Part shown: piece after piece, positions 34,170-42,843 of the stretch
How positions within the stretch are numbered: the first letter of the stretch is position 1
How the letters are laid out: each line of letters begins with the position of its first letter
Assembly: GCF_947488945.1 (NCBI RefSeq)
Contig: NZ_CANLBS010000006.1
Span: 186,001-250,000 of the forward strand
Length of the DNA stretch: 64,000 nt
Reading direction: 5' to 3'
DNA from: an uncultured Streptomyces sp.
Lineage (GTDB): Bacteria; Actinomycetota; Actinomycetes; Streptomycetales; Streptomycetaceae
Notes under the pieces: model-generated
The model's database searches: none
What the model was told of the DNA's origin: nothing
What the model saw: only the letters and a program-made list of their open reading frames with translations
Program-made: the position numbers and the translations under genes

Positions 34170-35219
34170 GTGAACCTCGCCTTCGTCGAGAGCCCGGTCC
34201 AGCTCCTGAACGTCCTGGAGTGGACCCACGCCACGGGGGAGGGCACGCCGGCCGACACCACGGTCGTCGTCCTCCCCCCGGTCGACCCGATGTCGCGCGG
34301 CCAGCTGCGCCGGATGGCGGACCTGGCCCGCGACGAGGGCGCCACCGTCCGCTGGCAGGAGGCGCGCGGTGAGTCCGGCGCCCCCCTCAAGGCCCTGCGG
34401 GCCCTGGCCGGACTGGTGCGCCGCGCCGACCACATCGTGATCGGCGACCCGTTCTCCCGGTACGTGCAGCTGCTGCTCACGCTCGTGCGGGCGGACCGGC
34501 TCACGGTCGTCGACGACGGCACGGCGACGATGGAGTTCGTCGCCCAGCTCGCGCGCGGCGAGCGGCTGGTGCGGTGGCACCGCAAGGGCTCCTCGGGGCC
34601 CCGCGAGATGCTGCTGGCCCCGGTGACCGCCGCCGCGCGCCGCAGGTTCGTCCCCTCGGCCCGGCACCGGGTGGAGGTCTTCACGGCGATGCCCGTAGAG
34701 GCGCCGCCCGGTGTCGGGGTCACCGCCAACACCTTCTCCTGGACCCGGGCCCGGTTCGGCCCGCCCAGGATCGGCAAGGGGGCCGACCTCGTCGGTACCT
34801 CGCTGGTGGAGACGGGGGTCGTCGACCGGGAGCAGTACCAGCGGGCGGTCGCCACCCTGGCGGAGATCCACGGCGCCACCCGCTACTTCGCCCACCGCCG
34901 CGAGTCCACCGACAAGCTCCACGCCCTGGAAGCCGCCACCGGCCTGGAGATCGTCCGTCCCGACCTGCCGCTGGAGCTCATCGCCCGCCGCGGCCCCATC
35001 GGCCGCACGGTGGTGAGCTTCCCGTCCACGGTCGTCCACACCCTGCCGCTGGCCCTGGAGGGCACCGGCGTCAAGGTGGCGGTCTGCGACATCGCGCCGG
35101 AGTGGCTGCGGGAGAACGCCTCGCCGCGGGCGCAGGGCTTCCTGTCCGGCGTCACGGACACCGCCCGCGACGTCCACCGGCTCGCCTCCTGGGTGGTCGC
35201 GCCGCCGGCGGAGGCCTGA
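34170..35219 (+). CDS. sialyltransferase-like protein of the polymer cluster
   Basis: 349 residues from GTG 34170, 10 bp after the synthase gene. It opens NLAFVESPVQLLNVLEW, typical of GT52/polysialyltransferase-like proteins that begin with a short beta strand and SP-x-Q. Later features are HIVIGDPFSRYVQLLLTLV, ADRLTVVDDGTATMEFV, TRYFAHRRESTDKLHALEA (replacing the usual HP-x-E block), and VVSFPSTVVHTLPLAL, which resembles the S-S-T acceptor motif. It probably transfers the CMP-activated nonulosonic acid. A strong bidirectional hairpin follows. Specific linkage is not predictable. Confidence 0.75.
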   Translation: MNLAFVESPVQLLNVLEWTHATGEGTPADTTVVVLPPVDPMSRGQLRRMADLARDEGATVRWQEARGESGAPLKALRALAGLVRRADHIVIGDPFSRYVQLLLTLVRADRLTVVDDGTATMEFVAQLARGERLVRWHRKGSSGPREMLLAPVTAAARRRFVPSARHRVEVFTAMPVEAPPGVGVTANTFSWTRARFGPPRIGKGADLVGTSLVETGVVDREQYQRAVATLAEIHGATRYFAHRRESTDKLHALEAATGLEIVRPDLPLELIARRGPIGRTVVSFPSTVVHTLPLALEGTGVKVAVCDIAPEWLRENASPRAQGFLSGVTDTARDVHRLASWVVAPPAEA

Positions 35220-35254
35220 CGCGGCGGGGGCCTGACGCGGCGGGGGCCGGGGGA

Positions 35255-35298
35255 TCGAACGCCCGCGCTCCGGTCACTTTACGTGTGCGGGCGTTCGA
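35255..35298. terminator. hairpin terminator closing the nonulosonic-acid operon
   Basis: Arms 35255-35266 (TCGAACGCCCGC) and 35287-35298 pair perfectly over 12 bp, extendable to 14 with one wobble; AAA follows. It lies 36 bp after the stop. Confidence 0.75.
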
Positions 35299-35425
35299 AA
35301 ACGGGTGAGTGTACCCATCGACGGACCCCGTCACACGCGCCCACGCCGTCTTCCGTTCCACTGAGTGGCTGAAGTTTTGTTGATCCATCGACGTCGAGGG
35401 GGGCAATGGGCCTACCGTGGACTGG

Positions 35426-36748
35426 GTGAACCCGTTGACGTCACGCGCGACCCTCGTCCCCACCGACGCAGTCCCGGCCGGCGGAGCATCCGCCGACGGC
35501 GTACCGGCGGGCGGCGCGGCCACCTGCGGAGCACCGGCCACCGGCGCCCCGGCCCCGGCCGACGCCCTGCCCGGCACCCTGTCGGACGAACTCCGCAACG
35601 AGCTGATCGCGTTCCGCCGTGACCTGCACATGCACCCGGAGCTGGGCAACCAGGAGTTCCGCACCACCGCCGCCGTCAAGGCACGGCTGGAGCGGGCGGG
35701 ACTGAAGCCCACGGTGCTCGCCACCGGCACCGGGCTGATGTGCGACGTCGGCACCTGGGACGGCGAGACGCCCATGCTGGCGCTGCGCGCGGACATCGAC
35801 GCCCTGCCCATCCCGGACACCAAGGCGAGCGTGCCCTACCGCTCGACCGTCCCCGAGCGGGCGCACGCCTGCGGCCACGACGTGCACACCACCACGGTGC
35901 TGGGGGCCGGGCTGGTGCTGGCCGAGCTCGACCGGCAGGGTCGGCTGCCGCACGCGGTGCGGCTGATCTTCCAGCCCGCCGAGGAGGTGCTGCCCGGCGG
36001 CGCCCCCGACGCCATCGACTCCGGGGTGCTCGCGGGCGTCGGCCGGATCGTCGGCGTGCACTGCGACCCCAAGGTGGACGTGGGCCGGATCGGACTGCGC
36101 GTCGGCCCGATCACCTCGGCCTGCGACCGGCTGGAAATCACCCTGGACGGGCCCGGCGGCCACACCGCGCGCCCGCACCTGACCACCGACCTGGTCACCG
36201 CCGCCGCCCGGGTGGCCGTCGACGTGCCCGCCGTGCTGGCGCGCCGGGTCGACGCCCGCTCCGGCCTGGCCGTCACCTGGGGCCGGCTGGAGACCGGGCA
36301 CGCGTGCAACGTCATCCCGCAGCACGCCGAACTCTCCGGCACCGTCCGCTGCCTGGACCTGCCCGCCTGGCGCGCCGCCCCGGACCTGGTGTCCGCCGCC
36401 GTCGCGGAGGTCGCGGAGATGCACGGCGCCAAGTCCACCGTCGACTACATCCGGGGCGTCCCGCCCGTGGTGAACGACGCCGAGTCCATCGGCCTGCTGG
36501 ACGCGGCGATGACCGCGCGCCGCGGACCGTATGCGATCGAGGACACCGAGCAGAGCCTCGGCGGCGAGGACTTCTCCTGGTACCTGGAGCACGTGCCGGG
36601 CGCGATGGCCCGGCTCGGGGTGCGCCCGGTGGGCGACACGCGCGGTCTCGACCTGCACCGGGGCGACTTCGACGTGGACGAGGAGGCCATCACGGTGGGC
36701 GTCGAACTGTTCACCGCGGCGGCCCTCCTGGACGACCGGCGACCGTGA
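35426..36748 (+). CDS. M20 family amidohydrolase
   Basis: 440 residues from GTG 35426. TACCGT lies 7 nt upstream, so the transcript is probably leaderless; GTG 35417 is an alternative. After an Ala/Gly/Pro-rich 45-residue lead comes FRRDLHMHPELGNQEFRT. The metal-site blocks are RADIDALPIPDT, ERAHACGHDVHTT and FQPAEEVLPGGAP, with GGEDFSWYLEHVPGAMARLG near the end. These are M20D hallmarks of N-acyl-amino-acid or p-aminobenzoyl-glutamate type hydrolases. The zinc/manganese ligand set looks complete. It is monocistronic; the substrate is unknown. Confidence 0.9.
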   Translation: MNPLTSRATLVPTDAVPAGGASADGVPAGGAATCGAPATGAPAPADALPGTLSDELRNELIAFRRDLHMHPELGNQEFRTTAAVKARLERAGLKPTVLATGTGLMCDVGTWDGETPMLALRADIDALPIPDTKASVPYRSTVPERAHACGHDVHTTTVLGAGLVLAELDRQGRLPHAVRLIFQPAEEVLPGGAPDAIDSGVLAGVGRIVGVHCDPKVDVGRIGLRVGPITSACDRLEITLDGPGGHTARPHLTTDLVTAAARVAVDVPAVLARRVDARSGLAVTWGRLETGHACNVIPQHAELSGTVRCLDLPAWRAAPDLVSAAVAEVAEMHGAKSTVDYIRGVPPVVNDAESIGLLDAAMTARRGPYAIEDTEQSLGGEDFSWYLEHVPGAMARLGVRPVGDTRGLDLHRGDFDVDEEAITVGVELFTAAALLDDRRP

Positions 36749-36950
36749 CGCTCCGGAGGGCGGCGGCCGGTGCGTCCGTCCTCCGTACGGTGCTGTTGCG
36801 GGCAGGTTTCGGCCAGTCCGGGCCCGTCACGCCGGGGCATCGCGCCGGACCGCCGCGACTGTCCGGAATCAACCGGTACGTCTTGCGTGAGGGCTGCACG
36901 TAGGCGCTTCACGACGATCCGGTAACGACTGGTGAACGGGTCTTTAACTG

Positions 36951-36970
36951 ACATCTACGCGCGTTACGAT
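36951..36970 (+). promoter_or_regulatory. degenerate nucleoside-regulon site and promoter of the BMP lipoprotein gene
   Basis: CTACGCGCGTTA (36955-36966) keeps the full left half of the CTACGCGCGTAG palindrome. It abuts TACGAT (36965-36970), a good -10; TTTAAC (36943-36948), 16 bp before it, is a plausible -35. Confidence 0.55.
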
Positions 36971-37024
36971 CGCCGCGAAACCAGCGCCGAAGTGGCGCTT
37001 CGGTCAGGTTTGAAGGAGCCTCCC

Positions 37025-38065
37025 TTGCGCCGGGTATCCAAGATCGCTGCTGCGTGTACCATCACCGCGACTCTCGCCCTCACCGCCTCGGCGTGTGGCG
37101 AATCGTCCACCGAAGACACCTCGGGCGACAGCGGATCGCTGAAGATCGGCATGGCCTACGACGTCGGCGGCCGTGGCGACAACTCGTTCAACGACTCCGC
37201 GGCTCGCGGTCTGGACAAGGCCAAGGCCGAGTTCAAGGCCGAGGCCAAGGAGTTGACCGCCAAGACCGGTGAGACTCCGGCCGACCGCGAGCAGCGCCTC
37301 GCATCGCTGGCCGAGGGCGGCTACAACCCGGTCATCGGGGTCGGCTTCGCCTACCAGGACGCCTTGGAGAAGGTCTCCAAGGCGCACCCGGAGACCACCT
37401 TCGGCCTGATCGACTCGGTCTCCGGGACCAAGAACGTCGCCTCCATCGTCTTCACCGAGGAGCAGGGTTCCTATCTCGCCGGTGTCGCGGCGGCGCTGAA
37501 GTCCAAGGACGGTCAGATCGGCTTCATCGGGGGTGTCGACCTTCCGCTGATCAAGAAGTTCGCGGCGGGCTTCCAGCAGGGTGTGCTGGACACCAACCCC
37601 CGGGCCAAGGTGCAGATCCAGTACCTGTCCACCGGTTCGGACCTGTCCGGCTTCGGCAGCCCCGACAAGGGCAAGGCCGCCGCCACCGGCATGCTGGACA
37701 AGGGCGCGGACGTCATCTTCGCCGCCGCCGGCGGCTCCGGCGCGGGCTCGATCGAGGCCGTCGCGGCCAAGCCGGGCGCCTGGTCCATCGGCGTCGACTC
37801 CGACCAGGCCAAGGACCCGTCCCTGTCGAAGTACGCCGACACGATCATGACCTCGGTCGTGAAGAACGTCGACAGCGGCGTCTTCGACCTGGTCAAGTCC
37901 GTCAAGGACGGCAAGCCGCTGACCGGCACGCAGACCTACTCGCTGGCCGAGGACGGGGTCAGCCTCACCACCACGGGCGACCACCTCGCGGACGTGCAGG
38001 CCAAGATCGACGAGGCCAAGAAGAAGATCATCGACGGCACCGTCACGGTCAAGACCACTCTCTGA
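37025..38065 (+). CDS. BMP family ABC transporter substrate-binding lipoprotein (nucleoside type)
   Basis: 346 residues from TTG 37025, chosen because GAAGGAG lies 6-8 nt upstream. The signal peptide RRVSKIAAACTITATLALTASAC ends in a lipobox with lipidated Cys. The mature part is a Bmp/Med family periplasmic-binding fold: KIGMAYDVGGRGDNSFNDSAARGLDKAK, VIGVGFAYQDALEKV, IGFIGGVDLPLIKKFAAGF, ATGMLDKGADVIFAAAGGSGAGS. Family members bind purine or pyrimidine nucleosides. It is terminated separately from the downstream ABC operon (hairpin 38081-38119), which allows it to be made in excess. A copy of the regulon palindrome overlaps its promoter. Confidence 0.93.
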   Translation: MRRVSKIAAACTITATLALTASACGESSTEDTSGDSGSLKIGMAYDVGGRGDNSFNDSAARGLDKAKAEFKAEAKELTAKTGETPADREQRLASLAEGGYNPVIGVGFAYQDALEKVSKAHPETTFGLIDSVSGTKNVASIVFTEEQGSYLAGVAAALKSKDGQIGFIGGVDLPLIKKFAAGFQQGVLDTNPRAKVQIQYLSTGSDLSGFGSPDKGKAAATGMLDKGADVIFAAAGGSGAGSIEAVAAKPGAWSIGVDSDQAKDPSLSKYADTIMTSVVKNVDSGVFDLVKSVKDGKPLTGTQTYSLAEDGVSLTTTGDHLADVQAKIDEAKKKIIDGTVTVKTTL

Positions 38066-38080
38066 GCCGGTACCGGGTCA

Positions 38081-38119
38081 GGGCCCGCGGGGCCGGCTGT
38101 CGCCGGCCCTCGCGGGCCC
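38081..38119 (+). terminator. hairpin between BMP lipoprotein and ABC operon
   Basis: Left arm 38081-38097 and right arm 38102-38119 pair over 17 bp with one bulge around TGTC. It starts 15 bp after the stop and separates the lipoprotein message from the transporter operon. Confidence 0.75.
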
Positions 38120-38174
38120 GCTCCGCGTGCGCGGACCCCGCGTCCCGGTCCAGGACCGTCGACGATTCCAGGCG

Positions 38175-38188
38175 GCTACGCGCGTAGC
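38175..38188. promoter_or_regulatory. nucleoside-regulon palindrome upstream of the ABC operon
   Basis: GCTACGCGCGTAGC, a perfect 14-bp palindrome containing CTACGCGCGTAG. TAGCTA (38185-38190) could be a -10 overlapping its right arm. It lies 91 bp before the AUC/GTG start region of the ATPase gene. Confidence 0.7.
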
Positions 38189-38308
38189 TACCGCTCGGCG
38201 CGATACTTTCGCCACCGGCCCCATGAGAGCCGCCGCCCGCCCGTTCCCGCCCTCCGCTCCTGCCAAGGAGAGTGCGCCATCAAAGCGTCGTCCAGCAGTC
38301 CCCATGCC

Positions 38309-39874
38309 GTGGAGCTCCGCGGCATCACCAAACGGTTTCCCGGCGTCGTGGCCAACCACGACATCGACATCACGGTGAACCGTGGCACGGTCCACGCCCT
38401 CGTAGGCGAGAACGGCGCCGGCAAGTCCACGCTGATGAAGATCCTTTACGGCATGCAGAAGCCCGACGAGGGCACCATCGCCGTGGACGGCGAGCAGGTC
38501 GCCTTCGGCAACCCCGGTGACGCCATCGCCCGCGGCATCGGCATGGTCCATCAGCACTTCATGCTGGCCGACTACCTCACCGTTCTCGAGAACATCGTGC
38601 TCGGCTCCGAGAAGCTGCACGGGATCGGCGACAAGGCGAGGGCGCGGGTCAGGGAGATCTCCGACGCCTACGGTCTCGGCGTTCGGCCGGACGCCATGGT
38701 CGAGGATCTCGGGGTCGCGGACCGCCAGCGCGTGGAAATCCTCAAGGTGCTCTACCGGGGCGCCCGGACCCTGATCCTCGACGAGCCGACCGCGGTCCTC
38801 GTGCCGCAGGAGGTCGACGCGCTCTTCGACAACCTCCGTGAGCTCAAGTCCGAAGGACTCACGGTCATCTTCATCTCTCACAAGCTGGGCGAGGTGCTCT
38901 CCGTCGCCGACGAGATCACCGTGATCCGTCGCGGCACGACGGTGGGTACCGCCGATCCCGCGCGCACGACCGCCAAGCAACTCGCGGAACTCATGGTGGG
39001 CAGCGAACTGCCGTCGCCGGAAACCCGCGACTCGACCGTCACGACCACCCCGGCGCTCACGGTGAAGGACCTGACGCTCACCGCCACCGATCCGGACGGC
39101 GTGGTCCGGGCGGTGCTCGACGGGATCACGTTCACGATCCACCGGGGCGAGGTGCTGGGCATTGCGGGCGTCGAGGGCAACGGCCAGTCGGAACTGGTCG
39201 ACGCCGTCATGGGGATGCGGGTGCCGGACACCGGGGTGCTCACCCTAGACGGCACGGACATCTCCCGTACGCCGACCCGCAAGCGGCGGGAGGGCGGCAT
39301 GGCCGTCATCCCTGAGGACCGCCACCGCCACGGCCTTCTGCTGGAAGCTCCCCTCTGGGAGAACCGCATCCTCGGCCACGTCACCGAGAAGCCGAACAGC
39401 AACGGCGTTTTCCTCGACCCCAAGGCTGCCCGTACCGACACCGAGCGGATTGTGCGCGAGTACGACGTCCGCACCCCCGGCATCGACGTCACCGCGGCCT
39501 CGCTCTCCGGCGGCAACCAGCAGAAGCTGATCGTGGGCCGTGAGATGAGCCACCGCCCCAAGCTGCTCATCGCCGCCCATCCGACCCGTGGCGTGGACGT
39601 CGGCGCGCAGGCGCAGATCTGGGACCAGATCCGTGAAGCGCGCCGCGAGGGTCTGGCCGTGCTGCTCATCTCGGCCGACCTGGACGAACTCATCGGCTTG
39701 TCCGACACGCTGCGGGTCATGTACCGCGGCCGGCTGGTCGCGGACGCGGACCCCGCGAGCGTCACGCCGGAAGAGCTCGGCTCGGCCATGACCGGCGCCG
39801 CATCGGGCCGCCTGGACGCCTCCGCCGACACGCACCCGGACACGTACCCCCCGAGCGGGGGAGAGGACCGATGA
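38309..39874 (+). CDS. nucleoside ABC transporter ATP-binding protein (two fused NBDs)
   Basis: 521 residues from GTG 38309. The first NBD has Walker A GENGAGKST, Q-loop HQHFML and Walker B LILDEPTAVL; its signature GVADRQRVEILK is degenerate. The second NBD has VEGNGQSELVD in place of a canonical Walker A, full signature LSGGNQQK and AHPTRGVDVGA at the D-loop region. This asymmetric layout is typical of BMP-type and ribose-type importers. A likely upstream start is an AUC at 38279 preceded by AAGGAGAG, adding IKASSSSPHA, which corresponds to the N-terminus usual in relatives. The stop overlaps the first permease by 4 bp. Confidence 0.93.
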   Translation: MELRGITKRFPGVVANHDIDITVNRGTVHALVGENGAGKSTLMKILYGMQKPDEGTIAVDGEQVAFGNPGDAIARGIGMVHQHFMLADYLTVLENIVLGSEKLHGIGDKARARVREISDAYGLGVRPDAMVEDLGVADRQRVEILKVLYRGARTLILDEPTAVLVPQEVDALFDNLRELKSEGLTVIFISHKLGEVLSVADEITVIRRGTTVGTADPARTTAKQLAELMVGSELPSPETRDSTVTTTPALTVKDLTLTATDPDGVVRAVLDGITFTIHRGEVLGIAGVEGNGQSELVDAVMGMRVPDTGVLTLDGTDISRTPTRKRREGGMAVIPEDRHRHGLLLEAPLWENRILGHVTEKPNSNGVFLDPKAARTDTERIVREYDVRTPGIDVTAASLSGGNQQKLIVGREMSHRPKLLIAAHPTRGVDVGAQAQIWDQIREARREGLAVLLISADLDELIGLSDTLRVMYRGRLVADADPASVTPEELGSAMTGAASGRLDASADTHPDTYPPSGGEDR

Positions 39875-40986
39875 AGAAGTTCGACAAGGAGCGGTTGCTC
39901 CTGGGCATCGCGGCCCCCCTGCTCGCGATCGTGGCGGCCTTCCTGGTCACCGCGCTCGTGCTGGCCGCCACCGGCAAACAGCCGTTCAGCGCTTTCGGCA
40001 TCATGTTCGACTACGGGCTGAAGTCGGACAGTCAGGTCTACATCCTGAACAAGGCGACGACCTACTATCTCGCGGGTCTCGCGGTCGCCGTGGGCTTCCG
40101 GATGAACCTGTTCAACATCGGGGTCGACGGCCAGTACCGCCTCGCCGCCTTCTTCGCGGCGGCCGTCGGCGGGGCCCTCACCCTGCCGGGCGTTCTGCAG
40201 ATCCCGTTGATCATCCTCACCGCGATGATCGTGGGCGCGATGTGGGCCGGGATCGCGGGTCTTCTGAAGGTCACCCGCGGAGTCAGCGAGGTCGTCTCGA
40301 CGATCATGCTGAACGCCATCGCCACGGCGGTCATCGGCTACCTGCTCCAGCAGGGCCGGCTCGGCCACCTCGACGAGGCCGGGACGAAGATCTCGACCAC
40401 GCCGATCCCGGAGTCCTCGCACTTCTTCGAGTTCCCGACCACCCCGACGCCGGTGTGGGGCTTCATCGTCGTCGCGGTCGTGGCGGGCGTCGCCTACTGG
40501 TTCACCCTGTCGCGCACCCGGTTCGGCTTCGATCTGCGGACCGTCGGCCAGTCCGGCCCCGCGGCCGAGGCCAGCGGCGTCGACGTCAAGAAGATGGTCG
40601 TCACCTCCATGCTGATCTCCGGCGGTGTCGCCGGCCTGATCGGCATGCCGACGCTGCTCAACGACAGTTACGAGTACAGCGGCGACTTCCCGGTGGGCAT
40701 CGGCTTCACCGGGATCGCCATCGCCCTGCTGGGCCGCAACCACCCCATCGGGATCGCCCTCGGCGCGCTGCTCTGGGGCTTCCTCGAAAGAGGCACCGGA
40801 AAGCTCGAGTTCGAGGGCTACGACAAGGAGATCGTCGGCGTCATCCAGGGCGTCATCGTCCTGAGCGTCGTCATCGCCTACGAAGTCGTGCGCCGGTACG
40901 GCCTCAAGCGCCAGCAGCGCAGGGTCGGCGCAGAACTCGCCGCCCATGCAGCACACCACTCCGACCAGCAGGAGGTGTCGGCGTGA
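39871..40986 (+). CDS. nucleoside ABC transporter permease 1
   Basis: 371 residues; the ATG overlaps the ATPase stop (ATGA). About nine to ten transmembrane helices of the BPD_transp_2 family. Landmarks are LAGLAVAVGFRMNLFNIGVDGQYRLAAFFAA, GLLKVTRGVSEVVSTIMLNAIA (coupling region towards the ATPase) and GFTGIAIALLGRNHPIGIALGALLWGFLERG. It forms the membrane channel with the second permease. It overlaps the latter by 4 bp (GTGA). Confidence 0.93.
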   Translation: MKKFDKERLLLGIAAPLLAIVAAFLVTALVLAATGKQPFSAFGIMFDYGLKSDSQVYILNKATTYYLAGLAVAVGFRMNLFNIGVDGQYRLAAFFAAAVGGALTLPGVLQIPLIILTAMIVGAMWAGIAGLLKVTRGVSEVVSTIMLNAIATAVIGYLLQQGRLGHLDEAGTKISTTPIPESSHFFEFPTTPTPVWGFIVVAVVAGVAYWFTLSRTRFGFDLRTVGQSGPAAEASGVDVKKMVVTSMLISGGVAGLIGMPTLLNDSYEYSGDFPVGIGFTGIAIALLGRNHPIGIALGALLWGFLERGTGKLEFEGYDKEIVGVIQGVIVLSVVIAYEVVRRYGLKRQQRRVGAELAAHAAHHSDQQEVSA

Positions 40987-42272
40987 CCGCCACGGCGACT
41001 TCCACCCCGCCGCCCGCGGCCCCCGCGGTCACCGGCGGCAAAGGCGGGCGCACCCGCTTCACTCTGCCCGTCGTCCTGCTGATCGTCGCGGGAGCGCTGC
41101 TCGCCCTGTCCGCCGTGCGTGCCATCACCGGCGCGCAGGACGTGACCTCGGCCGGACAGATCGGCGCGGCGCTCGCCATGGCCGTGCCGATCGGGCTGGC
41201 CGGGCTCGGCGGCCTGTGGGCCGAGCGCGCGGGCGTGGTCAACATCGGCCTCGAAGGCATGATGATCCTGGGCACCTTCTTCGGTGCCTGGGCCGGCTGG
41301 CAGACCGATCCCTGGCTCGGCGTCCTGGCCGGCGTCGTCGGAGGCATGATCGGCGGGCTGGTGCACGCGTTCGCCACCGTCACCTTCGGCGTGGACCACA
41401 TCATCTCCGGCATCGCGATCAACATCCTGGCACTCGGCTTCACCACCTACCTCGCCAAACTGTGGTTCAACACCGGCGAGGCGGCGCAGCGCGGCGGCAG
41501 CCCCAAGCAGTCGCCACCGGCCGAGAGCATCCCGACGGTCACGGTCCCCGGACTCTCCGACGGGCTGAAGTCGGTCGCCGACCACCACTGGTTCTTCGTC
41601 TCGGACGTCGCCGGCGTTCTGGGCGGGCTGGTCACCGGCGTCTCCCTGCTGACGCTGGTCGCTGCGGCGCTCTTCGTGGGCTCCTTCTTCGTCCTGTGGA
41701 AGACCTCCTTCGGTCTGCGGCTGCGTTCCTGCGGCGAGAACCCCGTCGCAGCCGAGTCGCTGGGCGTGAACGTCTACCGGTACAAGTACATCGCCGTGAT
41801 CGTCTCCGGCGGTCTCGCCGGACTCGGCGGGGCCTTCCTCGCCCTGGTCACCTCGCACATCTACAACGAGGGCCAGACCGGTGGGCGCGGCTACATCGGC
41901 CTCGCCGCGATGATCTTCGGCAACTGGCGGCCGGGCGGGCTCGCCATGGGCGCCGGACTGTTCGGCTTCGCCGACGCGCTCCAGCTCCGCAACGGCGGTG
42001 AGTCCGTGCACGCGCTGCTTCTGCTCCTGGTGGTGATGCTGGCGGGTCTCGCGGCCTGGAAGCTGTACCGCAAGAGCCTCGTGCCGGGTGTCGTCAGCGC
42101 GGTCGTCGCCGCCGCCGTTCTCGTCTGGTACCTCACCACGGACACGGTGCCGACCGAGTTCGTCAGCGCCACCCCGTACATCGTCACGCTGCTGGTGCTC
42201 TCCCTCTCCGCCCAGCGGCTGAGGATGCCCAAGGCGGACGGGATGCGCTACCGGAAGGGCCAGGGTACGTGA
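40983..42272 (+). CDS. nucleoside ABC transporter permease 2
   Basis: 429 residues from GTG 40983. BPD_transp_2 family with FTLPVVLLIVAGALLALSAVRAITGA first, then LGGLWAERAGVVNIGLEGMMILGTFFGAW, FGVDHIISGIAINILALGFTTYL, SCGENPVAAESLGVNVYRYKYIAVIVSGGLAGLGGAFL, and MIFGNWRPGGLAMGAGLFG. A soluble ~45-residue loop follows KLWFNTGEAAQRGG. It overlaps cdd by 4 bp, coupling uptake to cytidine deamination. Confidence 0.93.
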   Translation: MTATATSTPPPAAPAVTGGKGGRTRFTLPVVLLIVAGALLALSAVRAITGAQDVTSAGQIGAALAMAVPIGLAGLGGLWAERAGVVNIGLEGMMILGTFFGAWAGWQTDPWLGVLAGVVGGMIGGLVHAFATVTFGVDHIISGIAINILALGFTTYLAKLWFNTGEAAQRGGSPKQSPPAESIPTVTVPGLSDGLKSVADHHWFFVSDVAGVLGGLVTGVSLLTLVAAALFVGSFFVLWKTSFGLRLRSCGENPVAAESLGVNVYRYKYIAVIVSGGLAGLGGAFLALVTSHIYNEGQTGGRGYIGLAAMIFGNWRPGGLAMGAGLFGFADALQLRNGGESVHALLLLLVVMLAGLAAWKLYRKSLVPGVVSAVVAAAVLVWYLTTDTVPTEFVSATPYIVTLLVLSLSAQRLRMPKADGMRYRKGQGT

Positions 42273-42694
42273 GCGGCGCCGGGGCCCATCCGGACTGGAC
42301 GGCGCTGCGGGCCGTCGCGCGGGAGTACATGACCCGCGCCTACGTGCCGTACTCGCGCTACCCGGTCGGTGCGGCGGCCCTCGTGGACGACGGCCGCACC
42401 GTCGCCGGCTGCAACGTCGAGAACGCCTCCTACGGCCTCGGCCTCTGCGCCGAGTGCGGGCTGGTCTCCCAGCTGCACGCCACCGGAGGCGGCAGGCTCA
42501 CCCACTTCACCTGCGTGGACGGGGCGGGCGAGATCCTGGTGCCCTGCGGCCGGTGCCGCCAGCTGCTGTACGAGTTCGGCGGACCCGAGCTGGTCCTGGA
42601 GACCCCGGACGGGCTGCGCACCCTGGACGCCATGCTGCCGCAGGCGTTCGGGCCGCAGCACCTCGGCCGCACGGCGGACGGCCGGCTCGGCTGA
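42269..42694 (+). CDS. cdd: cytidine deaminase
   Basis: Converts cytidine and deoxycytidine to uridine and deoxyuridine. It has 141 residues from GTG 42269, which overlaps the permease stop. Small tetrameric class: YVPYSRYPVGAAAL, substrate motif GCNVENASYG, zinc/acid site C60-A-E62, and PCGRC with C93 and C96 completing the three-cysteine zinc set. It is the last gene of the transporter operon, closed by a perfect 11-bp stem terminator. Position after the importer fits immediate use of imported pyrimidine nucleosides. Confidence 0.95.
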   Translation: MSGAGAHPDWTALRAVAREYMTRAYVPYSRYPVGAAALVDDGRTVAGCNVENASYGLGLCAECGLVSQLHATGGGRLTHFTCVDGAGEILVPCGRCRQLLYEFGGPELVLETPDGLRTLDAMLPQAFGPQHLGRTADGRLG

Positions 42695-42726
42695 CTCGGG
42701 GCTTTGCCCCGCTTCCCGTACCCCGT

Positions 42727-42756
42727 GGCCCTCCCGGTGCTGTCGCCGGGAGGGCC
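42727..42756 (+). terminator. terminator after cdd
   Basis: GGCCCTCCCGG at 42727-42737 and its exact complement at 42746-42756 with an 8-nt loop, 33 bp after the cdd stop. Confidence 0.8.
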
Positions 42757-42780
42757 GCCCTCTCTCATCCCCGTCACCCC

Positions 42781-42796
42781 TCTATGCGCGTAGAGT
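42781..42796 (+). promoter_or_regulatory. nucleoside-regulon palindrome overlapping the deoA -10
   Basis: TCTATGCGCGTAGA (42781-42794) is the 14-bp palindrome with one mismatch. Its right end supplies the first bases of TAGAGT (42791-42796), a plausible -10 for deoA. Confidence 0.65.
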
Positions 42797-42843
42797 CGGG
42801 CGGTGGTCCGTATGCTGCACACCCCCCGGCCGGAAGGACTCCC

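Noticed and set aside
26790..35219. Antibiotic biosynthetic gene cluster
   Set aside because: There are no polyketide, peptide synthetase or tailoring genes; all genes fit activated nonulosonic acid synthesis and polymer assembly.
35205..35236. 16-bp direct duplication around the stop codon of the sialyltransferase-like gene (GCCTGACGCGGCGGGG)
   Set aside because: Seen twice in tandem, but lies in simple G/C sequence and does not alter the coding end; likely replication slippage without function.
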